Shown here: positions 24,801 through 39,800 of the stretch, one piece after another | How the letters are laid out: the number at the start of each line of letters is the position of its first letter | How positions within the stretch are numbered: position 1 is the stretch's first letter | Assembly (NCBI GenBank): GCA_964017235.1 | Contig: OZ024929.1 | Coordinates: 28,703,464-28,767,463 of the forward strand | Direction of reading: 5' to 3' | DNA: 64,000 nt | From: Sabellastarte sp. h YS-2021 | Lineage: Eukaryota > Annelida > Polychaeta > Sabellida > Sabellidae | The notes under the pieces: generated by a model | What the model saw: only the letters and a program-made list of their open reading frames with translations | Told to the model about the DNA's origin: nothing | The model's database searches: none | Translations under genes and position numbers: made by a program

Positions 24801-27800
24801 AATAGCTATTGCTCAGTTGTGCCATGAGCTACAGGTCTGTAATTTCACTATGTTATAGCTGACCCAAAAGTAGCTGAATAACATATTTGCACAAATTTCT
24901 GTAAAGGCAATAGTTTTCCAATTACAACTGATTTACTCAACAGTGAGAACTTCAAAGTAGCTATTACTCAGCTATGCAATGAGCCACAGGTCTGGAACTT
25001 CACTATGTTATAGCTGACCCCAAAATAGGTGAATAACATATTGCAACAAAATACTCTAAATGCAATAGTTTCCAAGTTATAAGTGATTTACTCAACAGTG
25101 ATAACCTAAAAGTAGCTATTACTCAGCTATGCCATGAGCTACAGGTCTGAAATTTTACTATGTTATAGCTGACCCAAAAGTAGCTGAATAACATATTTAT
25201 ACTAAATTCTCTAAATGCAATAGTTTTCAAATTATAAGTGATTTACTCAACATTGAGAACTTCAAAGTAGCTATTACTCAGCTATGCAATGAGTCACAGG
25301 TCTGGAACTTCACTATGTTATGGCTGACCCCAAAATAGGTGAACAACATATTGAAACAAAATACTCTAAATGCAATAATTTCCAAGTTATAAGCGATTTA
25401 CTCAACAGTGATAACCTCAAAGTAGCTATTACTCAGCTATGCCATGAGCTACAGGTCTGAAATTTTACTATGTTATAGCTGACCCAAAAGTAGCTGAATA
25501 ACATATTTATACTAAATTCTCTAAATGCAATAGTTTTCAAATTATAAGTGATTTACTCAACATTGAGAACTTCAAAGTAGCTATTACTCAGCTATGCAAT
25601 GAGTCACAGGTCTGGAACTTCACTATGTTATGGCTGACCCCCAAATAGGTGAATAACATATTGAAACAAAATACTCTAAATGCAATAATTTCCAAGTTAT
25701 AAGCGATTTACTCAACAGTGATAACCTCAAAGTAGCTATTACTCAGCTATGCCATGAGCTACAGGTCTGAAATTTTACTATGTTATAGCTGACCCAAAAG
25801 TAGGTGAACAACATATTTAAACAAAATACTGTACATGCAATAGTTTTCAAGTTACAACTGATTTACTCAATAGTGATGACCTAAAAGTAGCTATTACTCA
25901 GCTATGCCATGAGCTACAGGTCTGAAATTTTTACTATGTTATAGCTGACCCAAAAGTAGCTGAATAACATATTTATACTAAATTCTCTAAATGCAATAGT
26001 TTTGCAATTACAACTGATTTACTCAATAGTGAGAACCTCAAAGTAGTTATTACTCAGCTATGCAATGAGCTACAGGTCTGAAATTTCACTATGTTATAGC
26101 TGACCCAAAAGTAGGTGAACAACATATTTAAGCAAAATACTGTAAATGCAATAGTTTTGAAGTTACAACTGATTTACTCAATAGTGATGACCTAAAAGTA
26201 GCTATTACTCAGCTATGTCATGAGCTACAGGTCTGAAATTTTACTATGTTATAGCTGACCCAAAAGTAGCTGAATAACATATTTATACGAAATTCTCTAA
26301 ATGCAATAGTTTTCCAATTACAACTGATTTACTCAACAGTGAGAACTTTAAAGTAGCTATTACTCAGCTATGCCATGACCTACAGATCTGAAATTTCACT
26401 ATGTTATAGCTGGCCCAAAAGTAGCTGAATAACATATTTATACGAAATTCTCTAAATGCAATAGGTTTTAAGTTACAAGTGATTTACTCAATAGTGAGAA
26501 CTTCAAAGTAGCTATTACTCAGCTATGCAATGAGCCACAGATCTGAAACTTCACTATGTTATAGCTGATCCCAAAATAGGTGAATAACATATGAAACAAA
26601 ATACTGTAAATGCAATAGTTTCCAAGTTATAAGCGATTTACTCAACAGTGATAACCTAAAAGTAGCTATTACTCAGCTATGCCATGAGCTACAGGTCTGA
26701 AATTTTACTATGTTATAGCTGACCCAAAAGTAGCTGAATAACATATTTATACGAAATTCTCTAAATGCAATAGTTTTGAAGTTATAAGCGATTTACTCAA
26801 CAGTGATAACCTAAAAGTAGCTATTACTCAGCTATGCCATGAGCTACAGGTCTAAAATTTTACTATGTCATAGCTGACCCAAAAGTAGCTGAATAACATA
26901 TTTATACAAAATTCTCTAAATGCAATAGTTTTTAAGTTACAAGTGATTTTACTCATGATGGAAGTTACTGAAAAGCCCAAAAGTAGCTATTACTCACTTA
27001 GCTATTGAGACAGGCACCCAACTTACTCACCATATTGTAGCTATGAAAAAAGTAGCTGAATAACATATTTTAACAAAATGCTCTAAATGCAACACTTTTC
27101 AAGTTATAAATGATTTTGTGCATGATTTCATGAATTTTAATGCATTAAAAATTATTAAAAAAATTTATTAAAAAAAAAGTAAGACAGATCCAGGTCTCAT
27201 ACTCACACAAGAGAATCTACCTCTGGCCTAGTACATATATGCAAGATATGAGAGAAATCCCTGCAATAGTCACTGAGAAAATTGTGATTAAGTGTTGAAA
27301 TTTTCACACTTTTGGTGGGGGTACCCCCCTTGTAATGTCTCTAGCAAACAGACGAACAGACAGATTTGCATGCCTTGAACAATTTTTCATCCTCGATAGA
27401 TAAGGTATCTTTTAAAAAAAACAGCACATCTCTAGGCCTTGTAGTTTTGGAGGAGAAGTTGTTCACGCGGACGCGGATGCGTACGCCCACGCCGCAGAGT
27501 GACGACATAATGTCAGCTGACTGACAAGTCAGCTGACATAAAAAGGATAATCATTGGCTTTTTGAATATTCATAAATTTTTCTGATTATGTGCAGAAGAT
27601 TTAGCAACATTTGATCCATTAATATTATATAATCCATTTAGATAGGTTGGTCAAAGTTCAGCCAAAAGTTGAGCCAAATATCAACTAAACTTTTCTGTGA
27701 ATACGACCCTTAATCCAATCAGATTTTTTAAAAAGCTAAAGCCAATTTTTTGCTCAACTAGGACTGATCACTTTTCTCAATACAGTCCTACATCCGAGAC

Positions 27801-30800
27801 ACAGGATTACTCTAACTAACCTCTTAACTGTATGACAAGGATTCCTTCTGCAGTGCCAAATGAGTTTCCAGCTGTACATACATACTCCCCAACATCCTCC
27901 GTAGTGAGCTGTGGTATGGTCAGCACTCCACCCTCTATTCGATGGTTCCTGAATCAATAAAACTCGGTGACACACAAGGAAAAAGTATTTTCATAAATGG
28001 CTCATTTTCTTACGGTGACCAAAATGCAGTAGAGTAAGAAATCTAAAATGCGCCACCTCTAAAACCTTAGTTAATTTTATGAAGAAAATGATATTTTTGA
28101 CTAAACATTGGTATTTTTCAGTTCAAAAAGCCTTAATTTACTATACAGTCAACAAATCTCACCACAATTCATTTATTTTATTAGTATTTTTACATGTGGC
28201 GAGTTTCAGAGATGTGGTGAATTTTAGATTTCTTACTCTGAATCTCTGAAAAACTTTTGTGGAAAATGAGTTATATGGTATTTCCTATGCTTATTCTTGT
28301 TCAATGAAAACTGAGGCCACAAATATTTTATTTTATATTTATTATCCACCACGTGACGTATTTGCCCTAAATACGGGGAAATACAGACCGGGATGTATTT
28401 TTTTTTAATACACCGGTGCCCCGGTACTATGGATAATGAGTGGGAATAACTTCCGGTTTTTCAACAATATCTCAGAAAGTATGCAACTTACAAATATGTA
28501 TAATATGTCATTAGAAAGGTGTTATTGTAGCGCTTCTGCTGATGTATGTTGCATAAAGATCCATGCAGAAATGACTGAGATATTGCAAGTTAAAGATTGA
28601 AGTTTTTATATTCAGTATTGCTCATGCTTTTTGACAGCCTTTTTTACGTTCTCTCATTAAATATTCGTATTATTTGACCCATAAATCGCACAAAATCGTG
28701 GATAATAAAAGTAAAACACCCCTCATCAGACATATACAGAAAAAATATATCATGAATGAAGATAACAATATTATACGAGTGCGCAGCACGAGTTTAAAAT
28801 TTTATCACTGTATTTGTCATTCGGGAAGTTTTCCTATTATACTTCATGTATATATCTTTTGTAGAATTGCAACATGGCAAGCACAGGTGATAACTAAAAT
28901 ATTATTTTTCTCAACAATACAGGTATGCAATGCACTTAAAAAGACACCAACCTCGGCAGTCGGCCACCTCTCTTGGACCATGCGATGCTGGGCTGAGGAG
29001 ACCCTGTGGCTTCACAAGTAAGAATCACCTGGCTACCCAGGGAAACAGATCGCACCTGTCTCTCAACCAGTAACCTGGGAGCAGCAAGAGCGACACGAGC
29101 TGCAACACAGGTGTTACAAATTTAATAATTTTGTTAACAATATTCATGTATGCATGAATTACAGAAACAAGGTTAAAGGCTTTATAATAATCATATTTTT
29201 CTGAATTTTTGAACTTGGTGTGGAATATTATAGAGCATGGTAAGAAGAGATGTTTATTTTATTAAGATTAATATTTATAAAAATACATAATAATCAGTTG
29301 ATGCAATCCATATAAATGTATCAATGTGATAGAAATATGTCTCAAATATGGCAGCAGAAAACATTATGGTAAAGCCAAAGTCAAATACTACACTAAGGTC
29401 ATACCTGAATGTTGCATACCTACAGGCCCCGATCAATGACCCCAAAAAGTATCACTTTCTACACCTTACAGTTTCCAAAATACAGCCTGGAGAAGACATT
29501 AATGTTCAAATGATCAATATTATACACCTAATGGTTTGCAAGGTACCTTTTACACCTACACATCCAACCAATGTTCTAAAGTATCCACATCCTACCCCTT
29601 ATGGTTACTGATTTATAGCCTGCACAAAATTTTATCTTCAAACTCAAGGTCACTTGTGCAAGGTCAAATCATGGTCACACATATGATGCTGTATCCTACC
29701 CCTCCCCCAACCAATGTCCCTACCAAGTATCAACTTCCTACGCCTTACAGTTTCTGAGATATAGCCTGGACCAGATTATTGTTCCCACCACCAACCCCAC
29801 CACCTGCCTAGCCAGACCCCATTGGTGAAAACAATAATACCTTTCTAGGCTGTGGGGTAAAAAGTACACGTCTGGCATCTAAATATTATGAGATATACCT
29901 CAAAAATACGGTATGCAGACATTGCATAGAGTTCAGGGAACACATCTTGTGCAAAAGCACTAACTAATTCAATGAGAATGTAGAGCCTGAAAGCATAGGT
30001 TGCTTCCTGTATAAAGATAATGGCAATTTCTACTCACCTTCTACATTTATTGTCACTTTAGCGATGGCAGTGCCAACTGCATTAGAAGCCACACATCTGT
30101 ATGTGCCTGCATCATCAATTTCCACTTGATCAAAGATGAGGAAAGTGCCCCGAATAAATGCTCGGTCAGACATGTCTCTCCCCACCCGCTCCCAGGTGAC
30201 TAGTGGATTACCTGGAGTTGTACGGCATATAAATATTATATGTAACAAAATCAGGATATTGTATCCAAAACTATATCTTGTTATTCATTTTCAAAATTTA
30301 TTGAAGTAGTCATAGTCATAATAACATTACAAATACTCCATAGTTAGATCTAATTACCTAAGATTTCCTTTACATGTATAAGTCATGCAAGCTTTTGTGT
30401 ATTAATTACTCAACTTTCACCGATTTGAGGTCATACATAACAAGCCCATGCACAACTAAGTACAAACACTTGGAAGTCATTACTAATAAATTTCCACATT
30501 TTACATTCTTGTGTCAGTTATCACATTTGTCAGTAAATTTGGTCAACATGAAGCAATAAAATGCTAGTTGCTCACCTTCAACCAAACAGTTGATCTCCAC
30601 TCGATCTCCCACCTGAACATCTCTCACAGTGTTTGGAATATCTTGTCTGATATCATTTCCTGGTAACAAAAGTATTGTTTATTTATCACCATAGCAACAA
30701 TGAGTACATAGTACATACCAAACACTTTTTAAACACCTTGGACAACCCAAAAATGGTATTGGTAAGGTGGTATATATAGTGACACCAAGAAAATTCATGT

Positions 30801-33800
30801 TTACAAGTTTCTTTTACACGCAAGGACTAATTTTCTATTTCTTTCTCCAGAGTTTTATTATGATATGCAGCAGACTTTGGCTTAAATCCTTCTTTGTGTC
30901 TATAGAACTGTACATTTGTGGGTTCCCTTACATAACATCTGGTATAACACAAGTCTGTTGTTGCAATATCATCAGACAACTCATTACCTGTGAATATACA
31001 GGTACAGAAGAAGTACCTCTGTTATTTAGTAGGAGTTTGTGAAACAGGGCCCAGCTGTTTTATACTACAATGAGACTACATACTTAGAATCTTTCAATAT
31101 CTGACTCTCCCAACACATTACCCTCATAGACTTGCTCACCTTGTTGTACGTTAATGTAAGCTATGTCTGTTGCTTGTCCAGCTTCATTACGTGCTGTACA
31201 TGCATAGCGACCAGAGTCTTCTCGGCGAATATCTTGGATTCTGTGATTAATAATTATAATGAAAAATATGTTGGTCATTTGATTACTGTTTACTATTTGG
31301 TTTCAAATCATATTTGTGTAACATTACAAAAGATGCAAACATTATCACTAACCTTCTTTATATGTTCACCTTGGATACTCAACAATTTGAATTATTTCAT
31401 GAAAAAACACATTACAACTGTTCCCCCATGTGTGGAAACAATTAATGTTCTTACATCAGCCTCCTTTTCCTGATAGTATATTTTAAATAGGCACCCCAGT
31501 CCTGGCTGTTTGTACTTATACAACTACCCAATCCATAACAGTACTTACAGGTGCACCCAATGATTAAATGTACTTATATGAGTGCCCAGTGCCTGACTGA
31601 CTGTACTTACAGGAGGACCCCGTCCCTGACTGCATGTTGGTAAGGCAGTTCTCCGCCCTCCTTTCTCCACTGTATGGTCGGTGGTGGGATGCCTGTTACA
31701 GCACACTGCAGCTCTATATTATCACGCTCAGTCACAGTGGAGGTCCTTGGCGATACTGACACCACAGGGGGAACTAATACACAAAACATACAGAATATAA
31801 ACACCAACTATATGGGATTATAGTGGGTTTACTTAGGATCAGACTCAAACAAGTTAAAGATCACATTTTTGTAAAGAAACATAAGCTTCAAATAAAATAT
31901 TGGAAACAGCACGAGACAGAAACACAGATTTGCAAAATTTGCAGAAAAAACCCTCCTATGAACTATGGATTGTTCTCTGAATAAAATTATGCAGTAAGAT
32001 ATTCAGAAATACAGCTCCGAGACACCTGTACCTGACTCTCCCAAGATACGGACAAATAGATAAGCGAGTATGCTCACCTTGCTTTATGTTAATGTGAGCA
32101 ATAAATAACTAGGTCATTGTTAGAGGGGAATCCTAAACTGTGTTTTACCTTTGTGTGGAACATCTGTGTTTCTACATTCAAACCACTTAAGTGGGACTCT
32201 GGTAAGAAGAAGTACCTTTCAATTTGAAGTATATAACAGGGCAGTTTCACAAAGGGTGTTAAGACTCTTCAAGCTTATAAATATTTGGCTAAGTCTGAGG
32301 GTTAAACCTCAGACTTTAGACTTGGCAAACTTTTGGGCTTCAATGAATTGAAGACAAAGACAACTTTAGAGACATGTTCTCTGTATTTATACTTTATTTC
32401 CAGCTACTTCAAATTCTGAACTTGAGAAACATTTATGGTGGCCAGATTTAAGCCTTTATTTACAAAGTTAAACCCACTTACAGGTGGACTTAACATTTGG
32501 CCAAAGACTTAGCAAAAGTTTGGGCTTTGCTGTCTTTCTAAAATCTGCTGAGTCTAAAACTACAGTCTTAGTCTAAGTCTAATACAACAATTGTAACAAA
32601 TTTTATTGTAATTTAACTTTTTGTAAGTTAAATACTTACCTTATCCTCACAAATGCTTACTTGGTTTTGTGGAGGCAAAACGCGGCGACCAACAAGAATA
32701 ATTAAAAATTATTCTTGTTCGAGAGGTGAACCCCGTAGTTAGTGATAGGTGCGCATGCGCACAACACATTGTCGGTTGGACTTTGTCGAGAGATCCTCAT
32801 TTAATTTTTGGTCCCCTATGAAAACAAACTTGTGAGGGGAGGAAGGGTGGGTCTGTCCTTGTGAGGATAAGGTAAGTATTTAACTTACAGAAAGTTAAAT
32901 TACAATAAAATTTGTTACATTTTATTGCGTAAAATAGCCTTACCTTATCCTCACAAATGCTTGATTCCAACCATAACAGGAGGAGGGGTTTGTTTTGCAA
33001 CCTCCCTGTTAATAGTTTTAGTTATGAAAGCATTTGATGGAGAGGATAAAATAAGCTTAAGTATGCTACAACAGAATTTTCCATTACTGTAAAATATCTG
33101 TAAAGATAAGTAATGATAGCTAACCTCATGAATATTCATGATGCACTGTTGTAGTTGACACTTATCCAATGTAGCATAAAATTGTCCTATATCTAAACCA
33201 TCACCCATAACTGTGTGGTGGGGAATGGCTTCCTGGGTCCCTCGAGCTGGGAGCTGTCATCCAGCAAGAAGGCACCCCAAGCTGGCTTCTGTGTTTTACA
33301 AAATACAGTCATGAGGCCAACTGCCACAGAAGAAGACATATGTCCATACAAGATACTGGTATGGAAGGAAGAGTAAAGTATGTAAGCCATATGAAATACT
33401 CAAGAACATACTCAAAGCCAATCATATGCTGAGCAGAAACCACTGGGCCTAATTGTAATCTGTTTGGTCAGTGGACTGCCAAGCTACATCCTTCTAATAA
33501 AAAGTGGTGAAAGTGTTGTGGCTTTTCCAATAACATGAGCCTAAAACTTGCTCTAATGAGACCCCACCTTTAAAGGCCAAAGAGGCTGACATGGATCTTA
33601 GGTCATGAACCTTTACATGAACATTGTCGGACATAGAATCAGAAGATTGATAGGCTAAAGCAACAGTCTGTTTGATCCAAGATGAAATAGTGGATCTTTG
33701 AATATCTTGTCAAAACCCTCCTTAAAGGAGATGAACAAAAGATTCTTGCCCTTTCTCTGTTTAGAAGTCCTATCCAAATAGTAACGAAGAGCTCTAATAG

Positions 33801-36800
33801 GACACAGAGTCATATCATCAGACAGATCGGAGCTCAGAAATGGTTTTAGAGCTGGAATAACTACAGGTCTGATCAAATCTGGACCCTCAGAGGCTAACTG
33901 GTTCTTAGCCAAGAAGGCAGGGGAAGGAGAGATGGTGACCTCCTTCCAGTGAGGCTTATGTCTGAGAGAAGAGAACGTCCAAGCGTGCACCTCCCCCCTC
34001 CTTTTGCCAGATGCCAAAGCCATCAAGAAAACAGTCTTGAAAGTCAAAACCTTAAGACTTGCATCCTTCAAAGGTTCAAAAGGAGCCTTAGTCAAAGCCA
34101 TAAGGACCAAAGATAGGTCCCAAGAGGGAATACCCCTATTTAGAATAGGTTTGTCCCTATAAAAGCTTGCAAGAAGTCTATTCAAGTGCATGCTCTTGCC
34201 TACTTCCAGACCAAAAGGTCCCAGATGGTCAGCAATTGCAGTTCTGTAGCCAACAATTGTGGCAGGCTTCAAATTTTGACAGTAAACAGATGGTTAAAAA
34301 AAATTCTGCTATGTCTGAGATAGAAGGCTCTGCGCTGACCACCCTATTCTGTTGGCACCAGAGTTCAAAAATGGCCCACCTTGACTCATATAGCCTTCTA
34401 GATTAGGGTCTTTGAGGTGCCTTAATTCTATGTGCCACCTCCTCAGAGAATGATGCAAGTGACTCTGAGTGGTGTCCAGGTGCCAAACATGAAGATTCAG
34501 ATACATGAGATTCTGATGGAACTTCTGACTGAAAGGTTGTTTTAGCAGATGAGGCCAGTGAGGCAGTTGTAATGGGGGCTTGGTTGACAGATTGACTAGA
34601 TCCCAAAACCAATGCATTCTGGTCCACCCTGGTGCTACTACTATCATTCTGCACCTGTAGGTGTTCATTTTCTGTATGACCTTTGGTATGAGAGCTACAG
34701 GACAAAAGGCATAGCCGTCCAGACCCTCCCAGGATATGTTCAATGCATATATGTTCATAGCATTTGCATCTGGGACTGGTGAGACATAGATTGGTAGCTT
34801 GTGATTCAATTTGGTGGCAAACATGTCCACCATTGGTGTGTGCCAAACTTTGCAAATTAGACTGAATATTTGAGGATGAAGAGACCATTCTGTCTGAATT
34901 ATTTTGTCTTTCCTGGAGACACTGTCGGCTATGACATTGAGGCAACCCTGAATGTGTCTGGCTCTTATGAGTATGTTCCGAGGCTTGCAGTAGGCCAAGA
35001 TGCGCCAAACCAGGAGACATATGTCCCATGAGTGGTTCCCCTTTACTTGTCCAGATAACTGACCACAGTGGCATTGTCTGTTGCTATCAAAATTCTTTTA
35101 CATAGAATTTGGTTCTGAAAGTTCTTTAAGGCCAGAAACACAGCCTTTAATTCTAGAACATTGATATGTAAAATTTTCTCTTGACTTGTCCAAGTGCCAC
35201 TGACTGTCAGATTTTCTAAATGAGCTCCCGAACCCTGGTTTGATGCATCTGTGAAAATAAGGGTATTGTGTTCCTGTGGATGTAAAGGACAACCCTTACT
35301 TAAATTTTTTGGACCTTTCCACCACTGAAGATAACTTTTCAGAAGATTTGAAACTGGAATCTTCAGGTCTGGAGACTGGGGATATTGCCAATGTGTCTTC
35401 AGGTACCACTGAAAAGGACGCATATGGAGCCTGCCCATTGGTATTGTCTTTTCTAGAGATGCTAACACACCTATCAGGGACATTAATAGTCTTGGAGTAG
35501 ATTGTGATACGACCTCCATGTCCTGAACAGCTTTTTCTAGAATTTTCAACTTCTTTTCGGTTGGAAAGACTTTTCCTTGTATCACATCGAAATGGTAACC
35601 CAGAAAGTCGATTTTTTGTGTAGGTTCGATCTCTGATTTTTCGAAGTTTATCACAAAGCCGAGTTCTTGAATCTCATGGATGAGTTCTTTTGTGTGGAGC
35701 TGACACTGGTGTCTGGTATTTGCTCTTAACAACCAGTCGTCCAGGTATTGGTGAACTCGAATTCCGCGAGACTGAAGAACGAGCCTCTTTTACAATCCGC
35801 ATGAACTATAGCGGTGCAGTCACCAACCGCAATGGCAGTGCTTTGAACTGATACGTTTGCTCGTCTATATGGAAACATAGCCAATGTTGAGAATCTGGGT
35901 GTATGGGCACGTGAAAGAACGCGTCTTTCAGGTCTATCGAAACTAGCCATTCTCCTTTTATGACCGAGTTTCCGAATATCACTGCTGTCCCCATTTTAAA
36001 ATTTGGAACTAGCAGGCATTTGTCCAGGACACTGAGATCTATCACAGGGCGCCATTTATTGCCGGGTTCTGGTACAAGAAATAATTTGCTGTAAAACCTG
36101 GAGTTGTGCAATCCTTGAGGTAGTAAATTGTGCTTTTTTGAAGCATTTGCGACACTCTTAGGTAGCCATGTTTTTCCTGTCTGTAACCACTTTAAATTAT
36201 AGGATGTACAGACATGGGCGGATTCGACTAGAATATTATTCGATAAACCTTCTCAAGATTTGCACAACCCTTGTATTTGGTATGGAGATCTGTTGAAACT
36301 GGTCATTAACCTTATGGGTCAAACTGTTTTTTGCCTTATATCTCCTTTATTGTTGCTTTTATAGCTTCAGAATGTATTAAGAGGTATTGGGAAAGCATAT
36401 GTGGAGAGTCTAAATAGCCGGTCAGTTTTACCTTCCGGCCCCGCCTTGTGGGCCGGGCTGGGGTCATAAATAGCTGCTTTGGAGTTTCTGCCTTATATCT
36501 TCTTTATTGTTGCTTTTATAGCTTTGGAATGTATTAAGAGGTATTGGGAAAGCATATGTGGAGAGTCTGGGTGGCCAAACTGGGGTCATAAAATAGTTGC
36601 TTTGGAGTTTTGCCTTATATCTCCTTTATTGTTGCTTATATACCTTCAGAATGTATTAAGATGTTCAGAATGTATTAAGAAGTATTGGGAAGGCATATGT
36701 GGAGAGTCTAAATAGCCGGTTGTTTTTGCTCCTAGCCCCCCTAGTGGGTCGGGCTGGGGTCGTGAAACAGCTGATTTCGAGTTTTTGCCTTATATCTCCT

Positions 36801-39800
36801 CTGGTGTTGCTTTTATAGATTAAGAGTATGTTGGGGGGTGATGGGAAAACATATGTGGAGAGTCTAAGTGGCCGGTCAGTTTTACCGCCCGACCCCCCCT
36901 TATGGGTCAAACTGGGGTAAAAAAATGGCTGTTTTGGTGTTTTTACCCGATATCTCCTTCTTTGTTGCTTTTATAGCTTCGGAATGTATTAAGAGGTATT
37001 GGGAAACTGTGTCCGGACGGTCTGGGTGGCTGGTTGTTTTTACCTCCTGGCCCCCATGTGTGGGTCAAACTGGGCTCATGAAATAGCTTTTGCCTTTATT
37101 GTTGCTTTTATGCTTTCACAATGTGTTAAAACCTATTGCGGGACCCTGTGGACAATCTAGATGGCAATACATGCTTGCACACATGGTTGTGTGTGAGGTT
37201 GTCAATGCTTGTTACTGAAATGCTTTGTAGCATTTGCGCAAAATTTACTAAAGTTACATCCAATGTTGTACATCCAATGTACAACACTTTCTCCAGCTTG
37301 TCTATGTCTACAACGCTTGTTTATGTTGATTAAAGAAGACCTTTGTAGGATGTGTTGTTATATTCTTCACAATTTAGATTTTAAGTTTGATTTTTTTTTT
37401 GAAATATTATTATGTTCACTAAATAACTTCTTGCAACCTGACCTTAACTTTCAACACTGCTTTTTCGTAATAATTGTGCATTTGTTTTTTTGTTTATTTT
37501 CTATATGTTCTTTATGTTTTGTCCTTGTGTTACCATGTGTTGTACTCTTAGAGAGTTACAAATTGTTTTGTGAATGTTATTACATAAAAATCCTTATTGC
37601 TTTCTTGACTTTACCTTGGCAAAGTGCCTTTTATTACAGATACCTCGAAACTACACTCTTATCAGCAGAGAATGCTTTAAGCATATTCTCGTTATTTGAC
37701 TTTAATTTTTAAAATCCTGTGACTGTATATATAAAACGTTGTTTGTATATGTATCAACAAAGTGTTATAATTGCTAATGTATTAATAGGAGCTGGTATTT
37801 GGCGGTATGTTCCTGATCATCAGTATATAATTTGGCCTTTAGCTCTATGGCTCCTTCAAACTTGAGGATTATCTCGGCAAACTGTCAAGGTCTTAGAGAT
37901 ATTAATAAGCGTACAGATGTTCTGCACTATTTTGCTGAAATTCGACCTGATATACTCTGTCTGCAGGATACTCATTGGCTAAGTGAAGATTAAAAACTAA
38001 TAAAACCTTTGTGGGCAGGTGAGTGTTTACTAAGTGGTTCGCAAACAAATTCCAGAGGAGTTGCAATCTTGATTAATAAAACATTCGAATACAAGATCTT
38101 GTCGGTAGAAAGAGACTCGACAGGGAATCAGATATCTGTATCATTAAGCCTGAATGAATTTACCATAAAAATTATAAATATATATGCCCCAAACAAGGAC
38201 TCTCCTGGATTCTTTATGTCTTTAAAGGAAAATATTGAGCACTCAAATAATGACTATTGTATTGTATGTGGTGATTTTAATCTTGTGATTGATCCAAGCA
38301 AAGATAGCTATAACTATAGACATGTGAACAATCCACAGTCTAGAAACTGCTTAATAGATACTATGAACTCACTGAATTTAAAAGATGCTTTTAGGTTTTT
38401 AAATAAAGATGCAAGATGCTACACATGGCATAAAAAGAATCCAATAAAGCGTGCAAGACTAGATTACTTTATAATTTCAGATAACTTAACAGATCTAATT
38501 GACAAATGTTATGTCAAACCAGGATACCGGTCGGATCACTCTTTTATAGAATTGCTTATGACTTTTTGTAAATTTCAGTGAGGTAGAGGTTTGTGGAAAT
38601 TTAATTGTTCATTATTAAAAGACAAAGAATATCTAATTAATATTAATAATATTATAGACCGGGAAAAATTACGCTATGCAATACCAGTTTATAATCCAGA
38701 TATTATAACGACTTTACATGACTCTCATATTGAATTTACTATCCCTGATAGTGATTTCTTAGAAATATTATTACTTCATATTCGTGGTGAAACCATACGA
38801 TATGCATCTGCTTTAAAAAAGAAAACAATTCAGAGAGAGCAAACTTTAATACAAGTGATTGAAGATATGGAAAAAGATTTCGACTCCACAAACCTTAAAC
38901 ACTTGGAATTAAAAAAAAAGAATTAGAAAATATACGTAAAGACAAACTCAATGGTATTATGATTAGATCTCGTGCCCAGTGGCTTAGTGAAAGTGAAAAA
39001 CCTTCAAAGTATTTCTGTTCACTAGAAAAGTTTTATTATATGGAAAAAACAGTTAAAAGAGTTGTAGATGATGATGGAAATGTTATAACATCTCAAAAAG
39101 AGATTTTGAATAAATTAAAAAAATATTACCAAAATCTATTTAAAAGTAAAGACTCTGGATTATTGGACTGTAATATCAATGATCTACAGTCTTTATCTGG
39201 CTTTAAAAACCTTTCAGAAAACGATGCTAACTCCTTAGAGGGCTATCTTACAATCAATGAAATAAGTAAAGCTTTAAAAGCTATGAAAAACCAAAAATGT
39301 CCTGGTATAGATGGCTTTCCTGCTGAATTTTTCAAGGTTTTTTGGGGTAAGTTGAAGTTTTTTGTATTAAGATCTCTAAATAATGGTTATAACACAGGAC
39401 AACTGTCAATCTCTCTTAGACAATGTATTATTTCTTGTCTTCCTAAAGGGGACAAACCTAGACAATTTCTAAAAAATTGGAGACCTATTTCGCTCTTGTC
39501 TGTAGTATACAAGATTGCTTCATCTGCTCTGGCTGCAAGGTTGCGAACTGTTTTGCCTAATATCATCTCAAAGACACAATCAGGTTTTATGAGCAACCGC
39601 TTCATTGGTGAAAATACGCATTTAATCTATGACATTATTCATTATGCAAACTGTAATAAAATACCAGGGTTGCTCATGCTGATTGACTTCCAAAAGGCAT
39701 TCGATTCTGTTTCATGGAAATTTCTTTACTCTATTCTATCCACTTTTGGTTTCAAAGACAGTTTTTGCAAATGGATAAAAGTGCTCAATAATAATGTGTC

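Larger units (their letters stand above)
23227..27539. mobile_element. Hairpin-ended, satellite-carrying element (Helentron/HINE-like), 4.3 kb
   Basis: The left end carries TGTCAGCTGACTGA (23227). The right end is a perfect hairpin: ATGTCAGCTGACT, loop GACA, AGTCAGCTGACAT (27510-27539). So one arm of the terminal hairpin is also present at the other end. Between them lie a 145-bp array, a 155-bp array and a GC-rich tail (CGGACGCGGATGCG near 27470). This layout fits published non-autonomous Helentrons; the assignment is inference, since no Rep/helicase is present. Confidence 0.55.

Noticed and set aside
28674..29021. 115-codon plus-strand ORF
   Set aside because: Its second half lies antisense over the Ig exon at 28952-29099, and the rest has no protein character.
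37209..37712. 167-codon ORF as LINE ORF1
   Set aside because: Leu/Phe/Cys-rich composition, no coiled coil, RNA-binding or zinc-knuckle motif; looks like an AT-rich chance frame.
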